NCBI GenBank assembly: GCA_951812305.1
Contig: CATOSB010000011.1
Location: 496,001-560,000, forward strand
Reading direction: 5' to 3'
DNA from: an uncultured Paracoccaceae bacterium
Lineage (GTDB): Bacteria > Pseudomonadota > Alphaproteobacteria > Rhodobacterales > Rhodobacteraceae
Length of the DNA stretch: 64,000 bases
The notes below the pieces were generated by a model. It was not told where the DNA came from and did no database searches. It saw nothing but the letters and a program-made list of their open reading frames with translations. Shown here piece after piece: positions 25,504 to 34,879 of the stretch. The position numbers and the translations under genes were made by a program. Each line of letters starts with the position of its first letter. The first letter of the stretch is position 1.

Positions 25504-28233
25504 ATGCGATATTTCTGTATTCTGCTTTTTCTGAGCATTTCCGTTCAGGCATTTGCCCAAGATCGAACTCGCGCCATCTTGGTCATGGACGGGTCCGGTT
25601 CGATGTGGGGCCAGATCGACGGCGTTGCAAAAATAACCATCGCGCAAGAAGTCGTGGCAAATCTGCTTGGCGAGTTGCCGGAACAGCAAGAGCTTGGGCT
25701 AACGATCTACGGCCATCGCCGAAAAGGCGATTGTTCGGATATCGAGACCGTGGTGGAACCCGGCGCTGACACGCGTGGTGCGATTGGAAGCGCCGTCAAT
25801 GCGATCAGCCCCAGGGGCAAAACTCCGATGACTGACGCCGTTATCGCGGCAGCCAAAGCGCTGCGATACACCGAAGAAAAGGCGACGGTCATTCTGGTCT
25901 CGGACGGGATCGAAACTTGCGCGCCAGACCCATGCGCCGCCGCCCGTGCGCTGGAAGAGGCCGGCGTCGACTTTACGGCCCACGTGGTTGGATTCGATGT
26001 AAGCGGTGACGCCGATGCAATCGCGCAAATGCAGTGTATCGCAGACGAAACCGGCGGAACATTCCGCACCGCATCCAACGCCGCAGAGTTGACCGAGGCG
26101 CTGGCCGTCGTCGCAGAACCCGAACCCGAATACAGTGTCGAATTGGTCGCGACTGAAGGCGAGGGCGGGCCTCGCATCACCGAAGGTCTTGTCTGGGACA
26201 TCGGCAATACTGCGACAGGTCCGTGGCTGACAGAGGGCGACACCTCTGCATCGCACCTGATCGACCAATTGCCCGAGGGCACACTTTTTGCACGCGTGAC
26301 CCGCACGCAGGACGGTGCATCTGCTGAACGTGAATTCCGGATTGACGAGAACACGCCTGACATTCTGGCTTTGGCTTTACCAGAATTGCCACCTGATCCT
26401 GTAACTCTGAGAGCACGCGCCTTTATCGAAAGTACCGGCAACCAGATCACCGAAGGAATTGTCTGGTCAATGTTCGCTGAAGACGGGCAGGGAATCGTCG
26501 AAAATGCGGCCATCGGAGAGATTGTCGAAGACGTATTGCCCGGCACTTACAGGATCGAAGTTCTGCGTATCGAGGACGAGTCTTTCGATGAGACAACAAT
26601 TGTGATCAATGAGGATGATCCAAATGCGTTGGCAAAATTGGAACTGCCCGAAATTCTGCGGCCAGTTCGGCTGTCGTTTGAGGCGCGCCTAACTGGATCG
26701 GGTAAACTGATCCGGCGCGACCTGAGTTGGTCGGTTGTCGACCGCGACGGTACATCTGTTTACGAAGGTATTGGCGTGGGTGAACAGATCGAAACCATGC
26801 CCGGCCGCTACACAATTGCGGCGATGCGGTCCGAAGACGGCGCCGAAGTCAGTCAGGAAATCGCCCTGACCAAGAACGGCAAAAAGGTTGTGCTGGAATT
26901 CCCGCCATACGAGGCGCTTGCGACGCTGGCGGCACCGGTTGAAGCACCTGTTGGATCATTTTTCCTTGTCGATTGGACCGGGCCGAATGAGAAGAACGAC
27001 TATGTCGCGATTGCGAAACTCGGTGACAAACCAAATTCATACGACAATTACGAATACACGCGGCAGGGCCCCACGCTGGAACTGACAATGCCGTCAGAAC
27101 CCGGCGAATATGAAGTTCGCTATTACATGGCGAAAGAGGGCCGGGTGGTTGCCACGGTGCTGATTTCGGCAACGCCAGTGACCGCGACCCTGTCGGCACC
27201 CGATGAGGCACCAATCGGTTCCATGGTTGATGTCGAATGGACCGGGCCGGGCTATCAAAACGATTATATTGATGTGTCCAAAATCGGGGCGGATGACACC
27301 GATTACGTGAATTATCAATACACGCGCAAAGGTTCACCCGCCGGGGTCGAGATGCCGATTGAGCCGGGAACATATCAGCTGCGATATGTCATGGCACAGG
27401 GCAAAAACATTCTCGCATCACGTGAAATTGTCATAACCGAAGAAACCTTTGAAATTTCCGGCCCCACTGAGGCGGTTGCCGGTGCCACGATTCCGGTGGA
27501 TTGGATCGGCCCAAATTTGGCCAATGACTTCATCTCTGTGGCGGAAGTAGGATCAAAGGGGTCGGAATACGCCTCTTATCAATACACCCGCAAAGGGTCG
27601 CCTGCGGACATCGTTTTGCCGATGGAACCGGGTACCTATGAAATTCGATATATCGTCTCGCAGGACAAGCAAAGCATGGCCAGTTACGAACTGGTTATTC
27701 TCCCAGTCACGGGGTCGATTGCGGCCGCCGAAACAGTGGCCGCCGGCGATGTGATCGACGTGACCTGGGACGGTCCGGGGTACCAAAAGGATTTCGTCGC
27801 GATCGCCGAAACAGGCGCAAATATCAGCAAATATCTCAGCTATGAATATACGCGTCAGGGCGACAGACTGGAAGTTCAGGCACCGTCACAGCCGGGCGAG
27901 TATGAGTTGCGTTACATCGCGCATTCACAAGGCACGACTTTGCTGGCGAGCCAGCCGCTGACTGTCACCGATGTTTCCGCCACGGTATCCGGACCCGCGA
28001 GAGCCGCGGCGGGATCAGAAATAGAGGTTACGTGGGAAGGTCCAGGATATCACAGGGACTACGTTGCCATTTTTGCTGAAGGTGAAGAAAAACGCTACGT
28101 CACATACAGTTATACTCGTCGGGGGGGCGTATTGAAGTTAAAGGCACCAGACGAACCCGGTGTGTATGAACTTCGCTATATCATGGGTCAGGATGCGCGA
28201 AAGCTATCCTCAATGCCGCTGATTGTTGAATAG
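25504..28233 (+). CDS. VWA-domain secreted protein with five C-terminal repeats
   Basis: 909 residues. A signal peptide (residues 1-18, cut before QDRTR) is followed by a von Willebrand factor A domain (about 22-215) with the metal-binding motif D29-G-S31-G-S33 and a later VSDGIETC. A middle region (about 220-470) holds three similar beta-rich repeats (TEGLVWDIG, TEGIVWSMF, RRDLSWSVV). The C-terminal 440 residues are five repeats of about 87 residues, each with W-x-GP-x4-DY/F-hydrophobic, then Y-x-Y-TR-x-G and EPG-x-YE/QLRY. It is probably periplasmic or exported and may bind a metal-dependent ligand. No catalytic domain is seen. Confidence 0.85.
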   Translation: MRYFCILLFLSISVQAFAQDRTRAILVMDGSGSMWGQIDGVAKITIAQEVVANLLGELPEQQELGLTIYGHRRKGDCSDIETVVEPGADTRGAIGSAVNAISPRGKTPMTDAVIAAAKALRYTEEKATVILVSDGIETCAPDPCAAARALEEAGVDFTAHVVGFDVSGDADAIAQMQCIADETGGTFRTASNAAELTEALAVVAEPEPEYSVELVATEGEGGPRITEGLVWDIGNTATGPWLTEGDTSASHLIDQLPEGTLFARVTRTQDGASAEREFRIDENTPDILALALPELPPDPVTLRARAFIESTGNQITEGIVWSMFAEDGQGIVENAAIGEIVEDVLPGTYRIEVLRIEDESFDETTIVINEDDPNALAKLELPEILRPVRLSFEARLTGSGKLIRRDLSWSVVDRDGTSVYEGIGVGEQIETMPGRYTIAAMRSEDGAEVSQEIALTKNGKKVVLEFPPYEALATLAAPVEAPVGSFFLVDWTGPNEKNDYVAIAKLGDKPNSYDNYEYTRQGPTLELTMPSEPGEYEVRYYMAKEGRVVATVLISATPVTATLSAPDEAPIGSMVDVEWTGPGYQNDYIDVSKIGADDTDYVNYQYTRKGSPAGVEMPIEPGTYQLRYVMAQGKNILASREIVITEETFEISGPTEAVAGATIPVDWIGPNLANDFISVAEVGSKGSEYASYQYTRKGSPADIVLPMEPGTYEIRYIVSQDKQSMASYELVILPVTGSIAAAETVAAGDVIDVTWDGPGYQKDFVAIAETGANISKYLSYEYTRQGDRLEVQAPSQPGEYELRYIAHSQGTTLLASQPLTVTDVSATVSGPARAAAGSEIEVTWEGPGYHRDYVAIFAEGEEKRYVTYSYTRRGGVLKLKAPDEPGVYELRYIMGQDARKLSSMPLIVE

Positions 28234-28383
28234 TCAAATAGTAACTTCGCCCGGCTCCGCGGCGGCCGATTCCAGTCCTCGTGTATTAAAGTCAGTTGTT
28301 CTCTATTTCTTGGCGCTGAGAGTGCGTGACGCAGCTGCGTGACATCAGACTTTTGAGAATGCAACTGTATCGGGCAACTGATA

Positions 28384-29548
28384 CCAACGGCGGGATGATT
28401 TGACTCGCTTTTTGGATTCCCAAATTGTTCGGTATGTGACTCACTGTTTCTGTCCAGAGAAGGAGGGAGATATGGGTGCCGCGGTTCCGGTTTTGCGCGA
28501 TGATTTCACGGTGCACGAGTTGCGCGCTTTAGCCGGTCGCGCGTCGAACGGCAAAGTAGCACGTCGGCTTTTGGCGATTGCTCTGGTGCTTGAAGGGTCG
28601 TCGCGCAAGGTTGCTGCCCAGAGTTGCGGGATGGATCGCCAAACCCTTCGAGACTGGGTCCATCGATACAATGTCGAAGGTCCTGACGGGCTGTCAGATC
28701 GTGGGGGTGGCGGCGCGAAACCTCGATTGTCGCCGGAGCAGATAGCGCAGCTTGCGGTCTGGGTGGAGGCTGGCCCTGATCCGGCCCGCGATGGTGTGGT
28801 TCGCTGGCGTCGCGCCGATCTTGCCCGGCGCATTGAGGCGGAGTTCGAGATCAAGCTCCACGAACGCACAGTAGGTAGTTATTTGGTTCAACTGGGCTTT
28901 CGCAGGCTGTCGGTCCGCCCCGAACATCCCAACGCCGACCCAGTGGCACAGACTGCATTTAAAAAAAACTTTGCCAGCATCGTAGCCGACATTTTGACTG
29001 AACGGGCGAAAGGAAAGCCACTGGAAATATGGTTCCAGGACGAAGCACGGGTGGGCCAGCAGGGAACACTCACCCGTGTCTGGGCGAAGCGGGGAACCCG
29101 CCCACGTGCGCCCCGGGATACCCGCTACAAATGGAGCTACGTATTTGGCGCTGCCTGTCCGGCACGTGGTGCCGCAGCTGGGCTGATCCTGCCTTATGTT
29201 AACACAGAGGCGATGGGCCTGCATCTCGACGAGGTCTCAAAAACAATCGCACCCGGTTCTCATGCGCTCCTGGTCACAGATGGCGCGGGGTGGCACGGAG
29301 CCAAGGGGCTCTTGGTGCCAGACAACATAACGCTCCTGAAGCTGCCCCCCTATGCGCCCGAACTCAACCCGATGGAAAATGTCTGGGCCTATCTGCGCTC
29401 CAACAAGCTGGCCATCACCGTGTTCGATACCTACGAGCAGATCCTCGACAAATGCGCAGACGCCTGGAACTTCTTCGAAAATGACCCGCAGCGCATAACC
29501 TCAATAACGACCAGAGAATGGGCAACGGTCAATTGATCAAGCCGTTGG
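28384..29548 (+). mobile_element. IS630-family element, type 1
   Basis: 1165-bp element with ends CCAACGGC and GCCGTTGG, flanked by the duplicated target dinucleotide TA (28382-28383 and 29549-29550), as expected for IS630/Tc1-mariner transposition. Confidence 0.9.
28472..29536 (+). CDS. IS630-family transposase
   Basis: 354 residues in one frame. The N-terminal helix-turn-helix (about 20-75, RRLLAIALVLEGSSRKVAAQ and MDRQTLRDWVHRYN) is followed by the DDE core: FQDEARVG, VTDGAGWHGA and PELNPMENVW. The start ATG 28472 follows AGAAGGAGGGAGAT. The protein is related to, but distinct from, the two frameshifted IS630 copies at 33389-34458 and 62215-63284. Confidence 0.95.
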   Translation: MGAAVPVLRDDFTVHELRALAGRASNGKVARRLLAIALVLEGSSRKVAAQSCGMDRQTLRDWVHRYNVEGPDGLSDRGGGGAKPRLSPEQIAQLAVWVEAGPDPARDGVVRWRRADLARRIEAEFEIKLHERTVGSYLVQLGFRRLSVRPEHPNADPVAQTAFKKNFASIVADILTERAKGKPLEIWFQDEARVGQQGTLTRVWAKRGTRPRAPRDTRYKWSYVFGAACPARGAAAGLILPYVNTEAMGLHLDEVSKTIAPGSHALLVTDGAGWHGAKGLLVPDNITLLKLPPYAPELNPMENVWAYLRSNKLAITVFDTYEQILDKCADAWNFFENDPQRITSITTREWATVN

Positions 29549-29584
29549 TATGACCTGCTCTTCCTAGAGTCCGCTGTAACAGGT

Positions 29585-29690
29585 TGGCTCTGTTCTGGCT
29601 TTGGACTATCTCTGTCCGGTTAGTATATTCGGTTGGTGTCATTCCGGCGAGGCTGGGATGTGGGTGTTGGTGGATGAAATCGCTGCACCA
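29585..29690 (-). pseudogene. IS3-family transposase, C-terminal scrap
   Basis: Read on the minus strand, the frame gives FIHQHPHPSLAGMTPTEYTN, which resembles the end of IS3-family OrfB proteins (RPHSSLG-x-TP-x-EY). No other part of the element is nearby. Short and degenerate, so only moderately certain. Confidence 0.5.
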
Positions 29691-30160
29691 TGCCGTCCCT
29701 GACTTGCGGGCATGGTGCAGGTTAACAAATGGGTATTTTCCGCTGAACACCCCAATTACCCAGTTTCGTTACCTTCAAAAGTGTGGGTATCGGTAAGAAA
29801 CAATGTTCAGCCCGAAGCGGCTAATACACTGTATTTTCAGCGCTTTAGTAGCATATATGCGCATTTACAAGAAGGAGAAATGGCGCCAGGAGAGGACTCA
29901 ATACTGGCGGGCAATAAATTGAAATCACACAGTTATCTTCTTTCGATAATTACCTGATACCCACACTGGTACCCGGGGACCACTTTGGGTTCAAGGGTTC
30001 GAGTCCTGACCCCAAATTCCAACCCTTTTCGACATAAATGTCTGGTCGAGCGTGTCGACGAGTTTGCAAAGATCCGCACTTGTTGTCTAGGATGATACCC
30101 TCTCGGGAGATTTGTCGAAACCCGAGCGTCGCGATGCTCTTCAATCATGGAGAGATCGTG
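29691..30160. other. Intergenic region, no recognised gene
   Basis: No convincing coding region. Around 29995-30025 the sequence GGGTTCAAGGGTTCGAGTCC followed by CCCCAAATTCCA resembles the T-arm and 3' end of a tRNA, but a full cloverleaf cannot be built. Such a scrap next to an AlpA-type gene could be an old attachment site. Confidence 0.35.
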
Positions 30161-30337
30161 ATGAGGATACTTTCAAAGCGCCAGGTAAAGGAGCTCGTTC
30201 TGTATTCACCGCAACACATTGCTCGACTGGAGAAGGCAGGCCAATTCCCCAAGCGGGTACCGCTGGGCCCGAACCGGGTGGGCTGGGTTGAGGCTGAAGT
30301 GCTAGAATGGCTCGAAGAACGCCTGAATCGTCGATGA
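30161..30337 (+). CDS. AlpA-family phage/island regulatory protein
   Basis: 58 residues: MRILSKRQVKELVLYSPQHI, then LEKAGQFPKRVPLGPNRVGWVEAEVLEWLEERL. This is the compact winged helix of the AlpA/excisionase-like family. Members activate or assist excision of integrated prophages and islands by binding DNA. A GGAGAGA site lies 6 bp before ATG 30161, and the ORF open upstream to 30038 is not needed. No integrase adjoins it: the nearest is the split gene at 52684. It is thus either an orphan of a decayed element or part of one beyond the IS rearrangements. Confidence 0.8.
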   Translation: MRILSKRQVKELVLYSPQHIARLEKAGQFPKRVPLGPNRVGWVEAEVLEWLEERLNRR

Positions 30338-30350
30338 AGGCCTACTGACA

Positions 30351-30399
30351 CTCCTGATTTTCAGGAGCCGGGTGGCCGGGGTTGCAAACTCGGCCACCC
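30351..30399 (+). terminator. Two consecutive hairpins after the AlpA gene
   Basis: A perfect 7-bp hairpin (CTCCTGATTTTCAGGAG, 30351-30367) is followed by GGGTGGCC (30370-30377) pairing with GGCCACCC (30392-30399). There is no clear T run afterwards. They are well placed to end the AlpA transcript. Confidence 0.45.
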
Positions 30400-30886
30400 A
30401 ACTATCCCATCCAGAGCCGACTCTAGCCGCGCAAAGCCTGTAAAACGCTCGGAGGAGGGACGATCACCGTTGGCGGCGGAAGGCAGATCAATCGCAACGG
30501 CTCCCGCGCGGCGGCACACATTAAATGGCCGATTGCTTCACCAATCCAGCCGTTCGTGCATCGTGCAGCATTTGAATTTGAGCAATGACCGAGTCGCGAA
30601 CAAAGCGGTCGTTTGTCGAGCAAACACTAAAGTCTGCTCGCGTTGCAAGCAGCGTGCACCTAACGGCGAGTAACAAATTGAACGGTTAGACAGATTGGTC
30701 CATTCCTCGACAGGAAAAACCGGCACTTAGGTGTTATTCCGATAAGATCACTCACCTCAAACAATCGACATGCTTGTACAAACCGATTTTAAGTTTTCTT
30801 TCACTCACAGATTGATCGATATTTGCGCGTCAAGAATATCAAAAGGAAGTGCAAGTTCACTCTAGCGTCAAATTGTAAATAGATGC
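30400..30886. other. Intergenic region, no recognised gene
   Basis: About 490 bp, AT-rich in its second half. A minus-strand reading frame ending near 30423 (LICLPPPTVIVPPPSVLQALRG) could be the tail of a lost gene, but nothing supports it beyond its composition. Confidence 0.4.
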
Positions 30887-31078
30887 TCAATCTTTCCCAG
30901 ACCGTCTTCTGGGTCTAGATTGTGGAAGGACCTCTTCTGGAATCACCTCACCAGGTTCGGGAACGGCCAGCGGTTCGTGTACCACTTTCGGAGTTTTACA
31001 TGGTACCGTCGGCTTAGCGTTCGCTGAGGATCGAGAAACGGTGGGGGATGTTCGATGAATCTTCTTCGACCTAACCAT
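30887..31078 (-). CDS. Small basic/proline-rich hypothetical protein
   Basis: 63 residues, starting at 31078 and overlapping the last 8 bp of the MFS gene, on the same strand. It is rich in Lys, Arg, Ser and Pro, with a middle acidic stretch (EPLAVPEPGEVIPEEV). The overlap would allow translational coupling. No known domain. It could be a chance ORF. Confidence 0.35.
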   Translation of the reverse strand: MVRSKKIHRTSPTVSRSSANAKPTVPCKTPKVVHEPLAVPEPGEVIPEEVLPQSRPRRRSGKD

Positions 31079-32294
31079 CTCGTACTTTCCTTCGTCGGAA
31101 ATTCGTGGTGCCTGATCTGACCGCCGGACGATACACGATTAGCGCGATTGAGAGCAACGGTATAGTCGCAAGCGCAAGAAACGCGGTGGTAGCCGTTGTT
31201 GTCACTGTCAAAGCGCCAGCGAGTACCGGGCCGAAGATTTTTCCCCCGTTTCGCAAAGCGCCAACAGCACCATAAGCAAAACCGAGATGCGATTGTGGGA
31301 CGGTCTTGGAAACCAAAGACAGAGCGGCAGGACCAAAGGCACCTTGCCCGGCGCCAATCAATAACGCTGCAACAAGCGTCGGTACGCCTTGGCCGATACT
31401 TGCGATGGAAACCAATCCACAAGAAATCAAAATCATCCCTACCACCATTGGCATCGTTGGGTTTACGCGGTCGGCAATATGCCCCATCACGGGGCGCGAC
31501 ACAGCAGCCACCGCTTCTTGTGTCGCCAAGAATGTGCCGACGGTGATGGGGTCACTCCCAGCCATCAGCAGCAAAAAGGGGGCAAAGCCCTTAACCGCAT
31601 AGATCGCAACGTGAACGGTGGCTTCTACTGTGCCGATCAACATCAATGGACGATTTGTCGATAGGACCTTCCACCACGCAGGACTTGGACTGGTGTTTGG
31701 TGCCGCACCGGTTGGTGATACGTTCCCAATTCGCAATACGAAGAGGAAGGCAAGAGAGGCAAAAAGACCAGTAGCAGCGTAAATAACCTCGGGTTCGGCA
31801 ACCGTCAGCGCCGCCCCGCCGATTAAGGGTCCGGCAACGCTTGCGGCGGTTCGCGCAAGGCCGAACCAGCCGAAAGCCTCTGCTGTGCCACCGGAGCTTG
31901 CTGCGGCGACGTAAGCAAGCGTGATTGGGCCATAAATCGCGGTGGCTAAACCGTGAAAAAGCCGCAGCGCCACCAGATCGCCCGGAGATCCCGCCAGGCC
32001 ATATAGCAGTGGGACACCTGCAAAAAGCGCAGTCCCGAAGACCAACCAGAGCCAGCGACCATGACGGTCCGACAAGATGCCGAAGAAGGGTTTCAACACA
32101 AATCCGGTCGTGGTCGAGATCGACGCGATTGTGCCCAAAAGCAATGGGGCTGCGTTAAAGTTCAGTGCTAGTAACGTCAACACCGGCGCTTTCCCAATTT
32201 GATAGCTTGTGCGAACGATCAAATCGGCGAAAAATAAGGCTAGTATTGCGACGCCTCCTTCGGAAACGCCGCGAGAGAAGAACACCGGCTTCAT
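31071..32294 (-). CDS. MFS transporter
   Basis: 407 residues with about 12 hydrophobic segments. The motif between helices 2 and 3, FGILSDRHGRW, is the major facilitator signature, and a second copy appears as MGHIADRVNP after the central loop. Such proteins export or import small molecules using the proton gradient, and the substrate is not evident. The start at 32294 (MKPVFFSRGVSEGG) was chosen over the longer frame from 32357, which would run into the upstream gene. It lies 11 bp downstream of the propeller-like gene, so they probably formed one operon. Confidence 0.88.
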   Translation of the reverse strand: MKPVFFSRGVSEGGVAILALFFADLIVRTSYQIGKAPVLTLLALNFNAAPLLLGTIASISTTTGFVLKPFFGILSDRHGRWLWLVFGTALFAGVPLLYGLAGSPGDLVALRLFHGLATAIYGPITLAYVAAASSGGTAEAFGWFGLARTAASVAGPLIGGAALTVAEPEVIYAATGLFASLAFLFVLRIGNVSPTGAAPNTSPSPAWWKVLSTNRPLMLIGTVEATVHVAIYAVKGFAPFLLLMAGSDPITVGTFLATQEAVAAVSRPVMGHIADRVNPTMPMVVGMILISCGLVSIASIGQGVPTLVAALLIGAGQGAFGPAALSLVSKTVPQSHLGFAYGAVGALRNGGKIFGPVLAGALTVTTTATTAFLALATIPLLSIALIVYRPAVRSGTTNFRRRKVRDG

Positions 32295-32305
32295 GCAGTG
32301 GCGCT

Positions 32306-33381
32306 CTAGTTGATGGCGGCGGCAGGCACACCGACGCAGCCCCAACGCACGGACCAAACATCCTGGCCAGGGCCGGCGTATTCTTGAAGGGTCCAGAAGT
32401 TCCGGCCGTTCGCCGGGTCAACGTGGGTTGCGCTGTAGTCTCCCCATCGGTTGCGTCCAGATCCAAACGTTAAATTATATGAGCTGTCGCCCGGCGCATA
32501 AATCCTTGGCGCCTCGAAGCTTCCGCCCGAAGGCCGGAATGCGTAGGCACCACTTGCAAAGATCGTGTCGTCGAATGCGGCCATCCCGATCAAAGTGTCA
32601 CCCTGTGCGTTCACAGCGAGCGAAGGATAGGCATAGAAGTGATCCCCGTCGTTGCCGCCAAACAGGCCATGTGCCTCAACCGCGGGCGTCCCATCGAGTG
32701 ATACATCGACCCACTGGACCGCCGCACGGTCGGCTGCGTCATGCGGCAAAAACACTGTGTGTGCGAGGGTCAGTCGGCCGTGGCGTTGCACGACCCAATG
32801 CATACGCGCATCTCCAACGTTGATCTTTACCGCGCTGTCCTTCTGCGGCGCGATATCGCCGGTCCCTCGGAATGCCCAGGTCTGATCTACTTCAAGGAAA
32901 CCAACGCGCTGAAAGCTTGTCGTGCCCGCAGCCACTGAGCCCGTGATGCTGTAAAGCGCCAAAAAGCCTTTCCCGTTGAAATTGCCGTTCCAAGTGCCCA
33001 CCAGAAATTGGTCTGCAACACCAGGGTCTGCAACGATGGCTGGGCAAATCGTGCCCCCCTGATCGGTCACCACAAATTGGTCAAAGCTAAAGCTGTGTGG
33101 GGCGTTCAGGAAAGCCTGCTTGTCGACCACGAAGATCGCAACGCCTTCGAACTGAGAGGGCGTATCCCTGGTGAAGAGGTTTAAGCAGATTGTGATCTTG
33201 TCTTCGGTAAAGCCTACACTTGGATAATCGAGCCAAACGTCGCCCATGGTCGCAGGATCGACTTGGATTCGACCAAAAGACCAATCGCCTTGCGGATCGT
33301 TGGTGTGGCTGACCGCCACCAAGACTGAAGAATCCTCACGCCGCGCGTTGCCGCAAACGACCGAGATATAGCGGTCTGATA
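32306..33381 (-). pseudogene. Secreted propeller-like protein, N-terminus removed by IS630
   Basis: About 357 residues remain. The chain alternates short beta-strands with repeated WVDYPSVGF/FYAYPSLAVN-type segments, DTLIGMAAFDDT and NLTFGSGRNRWGDYSATHVDP, which suggests a beta-propeller related to sialidase or glycosyl-hydrolase-like exported proteins. The frame runs directly into the end of the IS630 element at 33382, so the start and any signal peptide are lost. Exact family and ligand cannot be named. Confidence 0.6.
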
Positions 33382-34546
33382 CCAAGGGTTATTCAATCTG
33401 ACCGACTTTCGCCCAGTTGCGGCTTGCGATGGATGTGATGGTTTGCGGTCTTGCGATGAGGTTGTTCCAGGCCTCGCACCCCGCGTCGAGAATCGCGTCA
33501 TATGTGTCGAACGTCCGGTTTGCGAGCCATGTCTGGCGGAGATATTGCCAAATGTTTTCGGTTGGATTCAGCTCTGGTGATTTGGGCGGCAGAAACATGA
33601 GCGACAGGTTTTGCGGGATTTCCAGAGCGGATGTCGTGTGCCAGCCGGCTTGGTCCATGAGGATGACGGCGTGGGCGCCATCGGAGACAATTTTGCTGAT
33701 TTCTTCCAGGTGGCGCTGCATCGCATAGGTGTCGGCTGCTGGCATCATGATCGCCGCGCCGGTGCCGCGTTCGGGGCAGATGGCGCCAAAAAGATACGCA
33801 TTTTGGTAACGCTGATCGGCGGGCTGGCGGGGCCGTGTGCCCTTGCGTGCCCACTGGCGGACGCGGGTGTTCTTCTGACCGAGACGCATCTCGTCCTGGA
33901 ACCAGATTTCGACGGGTTTGTCCGGCGGCACCCCCTGAAGCGTCTCCTTCAGATTGTCGCCGAAGTTTTTTTGAAATCCTCAATGACCTGCACGTCCTGC
34001 CCCGGGTGCTGAGGGCGTGCGCTGATGTGGGAAAAGCCCAGATTGTGCAGAATCTGCCCCACATGGCGCTCGTGATAGTCGACGCCAAAACGCGCCTTGA
34101 TCACATTCTTCAAATCGACCCGCCGCCAGCGGACGACACCGTCCTTTTCAGGATCAGGACCGGTCTCGACAAGAGCCGCCAGTTCATCCAGTTGCGCATT
34201 GTCAAGGCGGGATCGCGAGCCTCCTCGCTGCCGATCCAGCAGCCCCGCTGGACCATCAGCGTTGAAACGGAGCACCCAGTCCCTGAGCGTTTGCCGGTCC
34301 ATCCCGCCAATGCGGGCCGCAGCCCCACGCGACATGCCATCGGCGATAGCGGCAAGCGACAAAAGCCGTCGGCTCTGCCGGGCATCAGAACTCTCTGCGG
34401 CAAGCTTGCGCAGATCATTGGCGGTAAAATCGGCTCGCATCGGTATCCTGGCTGGCATCGGTGGTCTCCTTTGCCAATCTTGAATCACCTCAGCACCTCA
34501 GGCGGTACCCAAAATCCATAGCTGAGTCATTTTGAAGCACCCTTGG
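33382..34546 (-). mobile_element. IS630-family element, type 2, copy a
   Basis: 1165 bp, ends CCAAGGGT and, inverted, ACCCTTGG, flanked by TA on both sides. The neighbouring genes on the two sides are different truncated genes (propeller-like protein and thioesterase). A recombination between copies of this element, or an adjacent deletion, is therefore likely. Confidence 0.9.
33389..34458 (-). CDS. IS630-family transposase in two frames (probable -1 frameshift)
   Basis: The upstream frame starts at 34458 (MPARIPMRADFTAND, AAAGGAG site) and encodes the helix-turn-helix half, ending at 33949. The downstream frame encodes the catalytic half (FQDEMRLG, LMDQAGWH, SPELNPTENIW). A run of seven A (T7 on the plus strand at 33966-33972) lies in the overlap. 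Slipping back one base there gives DFKKNFGDNLKETLQG, which matches the same region (AFKKNFASIVADIL) of the single-frame IS630 transposase at 28472. The two copies of this element carry the same arrangement, so it is probably programmed, not decay. Confidence 0.85.
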
Positions 34547-34548
34547 TA

Positions 34549-34870
34549 TAAGTCGTTTCCCGGCGCGAATGACTTTACCGGTGGCCTCCAGTCGGTCCCC
34601 CGCAGCAGGGGCCAGCAGATTGATTTTCATTTCTGCGGTCAGGACCTCAACTTCCATCGGCATCACCGTAAGCGCCGAGTATCCAGCCGCGCTGTCACCT
34701 AGCGCAAATGCGACGGCTGCATGGGCAAATCCCTGTTGCTGAGAAATCGCGGGTGTGATTGGCGCAGAGAGTATCACTTTGCCCACAGCGACGGATAAAA
34801 TTTCAGCGCCAAGAGTTGTCATCATCCCTTGCAGCGCGAAGCTTTTCCGAATTTTCGTATCAATGCTCAT
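34549..34870 (-). pseudogene. PaaI-type hotdog thioesterase, C-terminus removed by IS630
   Basis: About 107 native residues: MSIDTKIRKSFALQGMMTTLGAEI, then QQGFAHAAVAFALGDSAAGYSAL, the hotdog-fold helix and active-site region of PaaI-like acyl-CoA thioesterases, and EMKINLLAPAAGDRLEATGKVIRAGKRL. The last strand is replaced by codons from the IS630 end. It starts 9 bp after pdeM on the same strand. Confidence 0.8.
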
Positions 34871-34879
34871 GTGCGTAGC

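Noticed and set aside
29712-29957. 81-aa open frame on the plus strand
   Set aside because: Low-complexity, no domain, no ribosome site, in AT-rich intergenic sequence.
29970-30030. Second tRNA-like segment (GGGTTCAAGGGTTCGAGTCC)
   Set aside because: No complete cloverleaf; noted only as a possible old attachment site.
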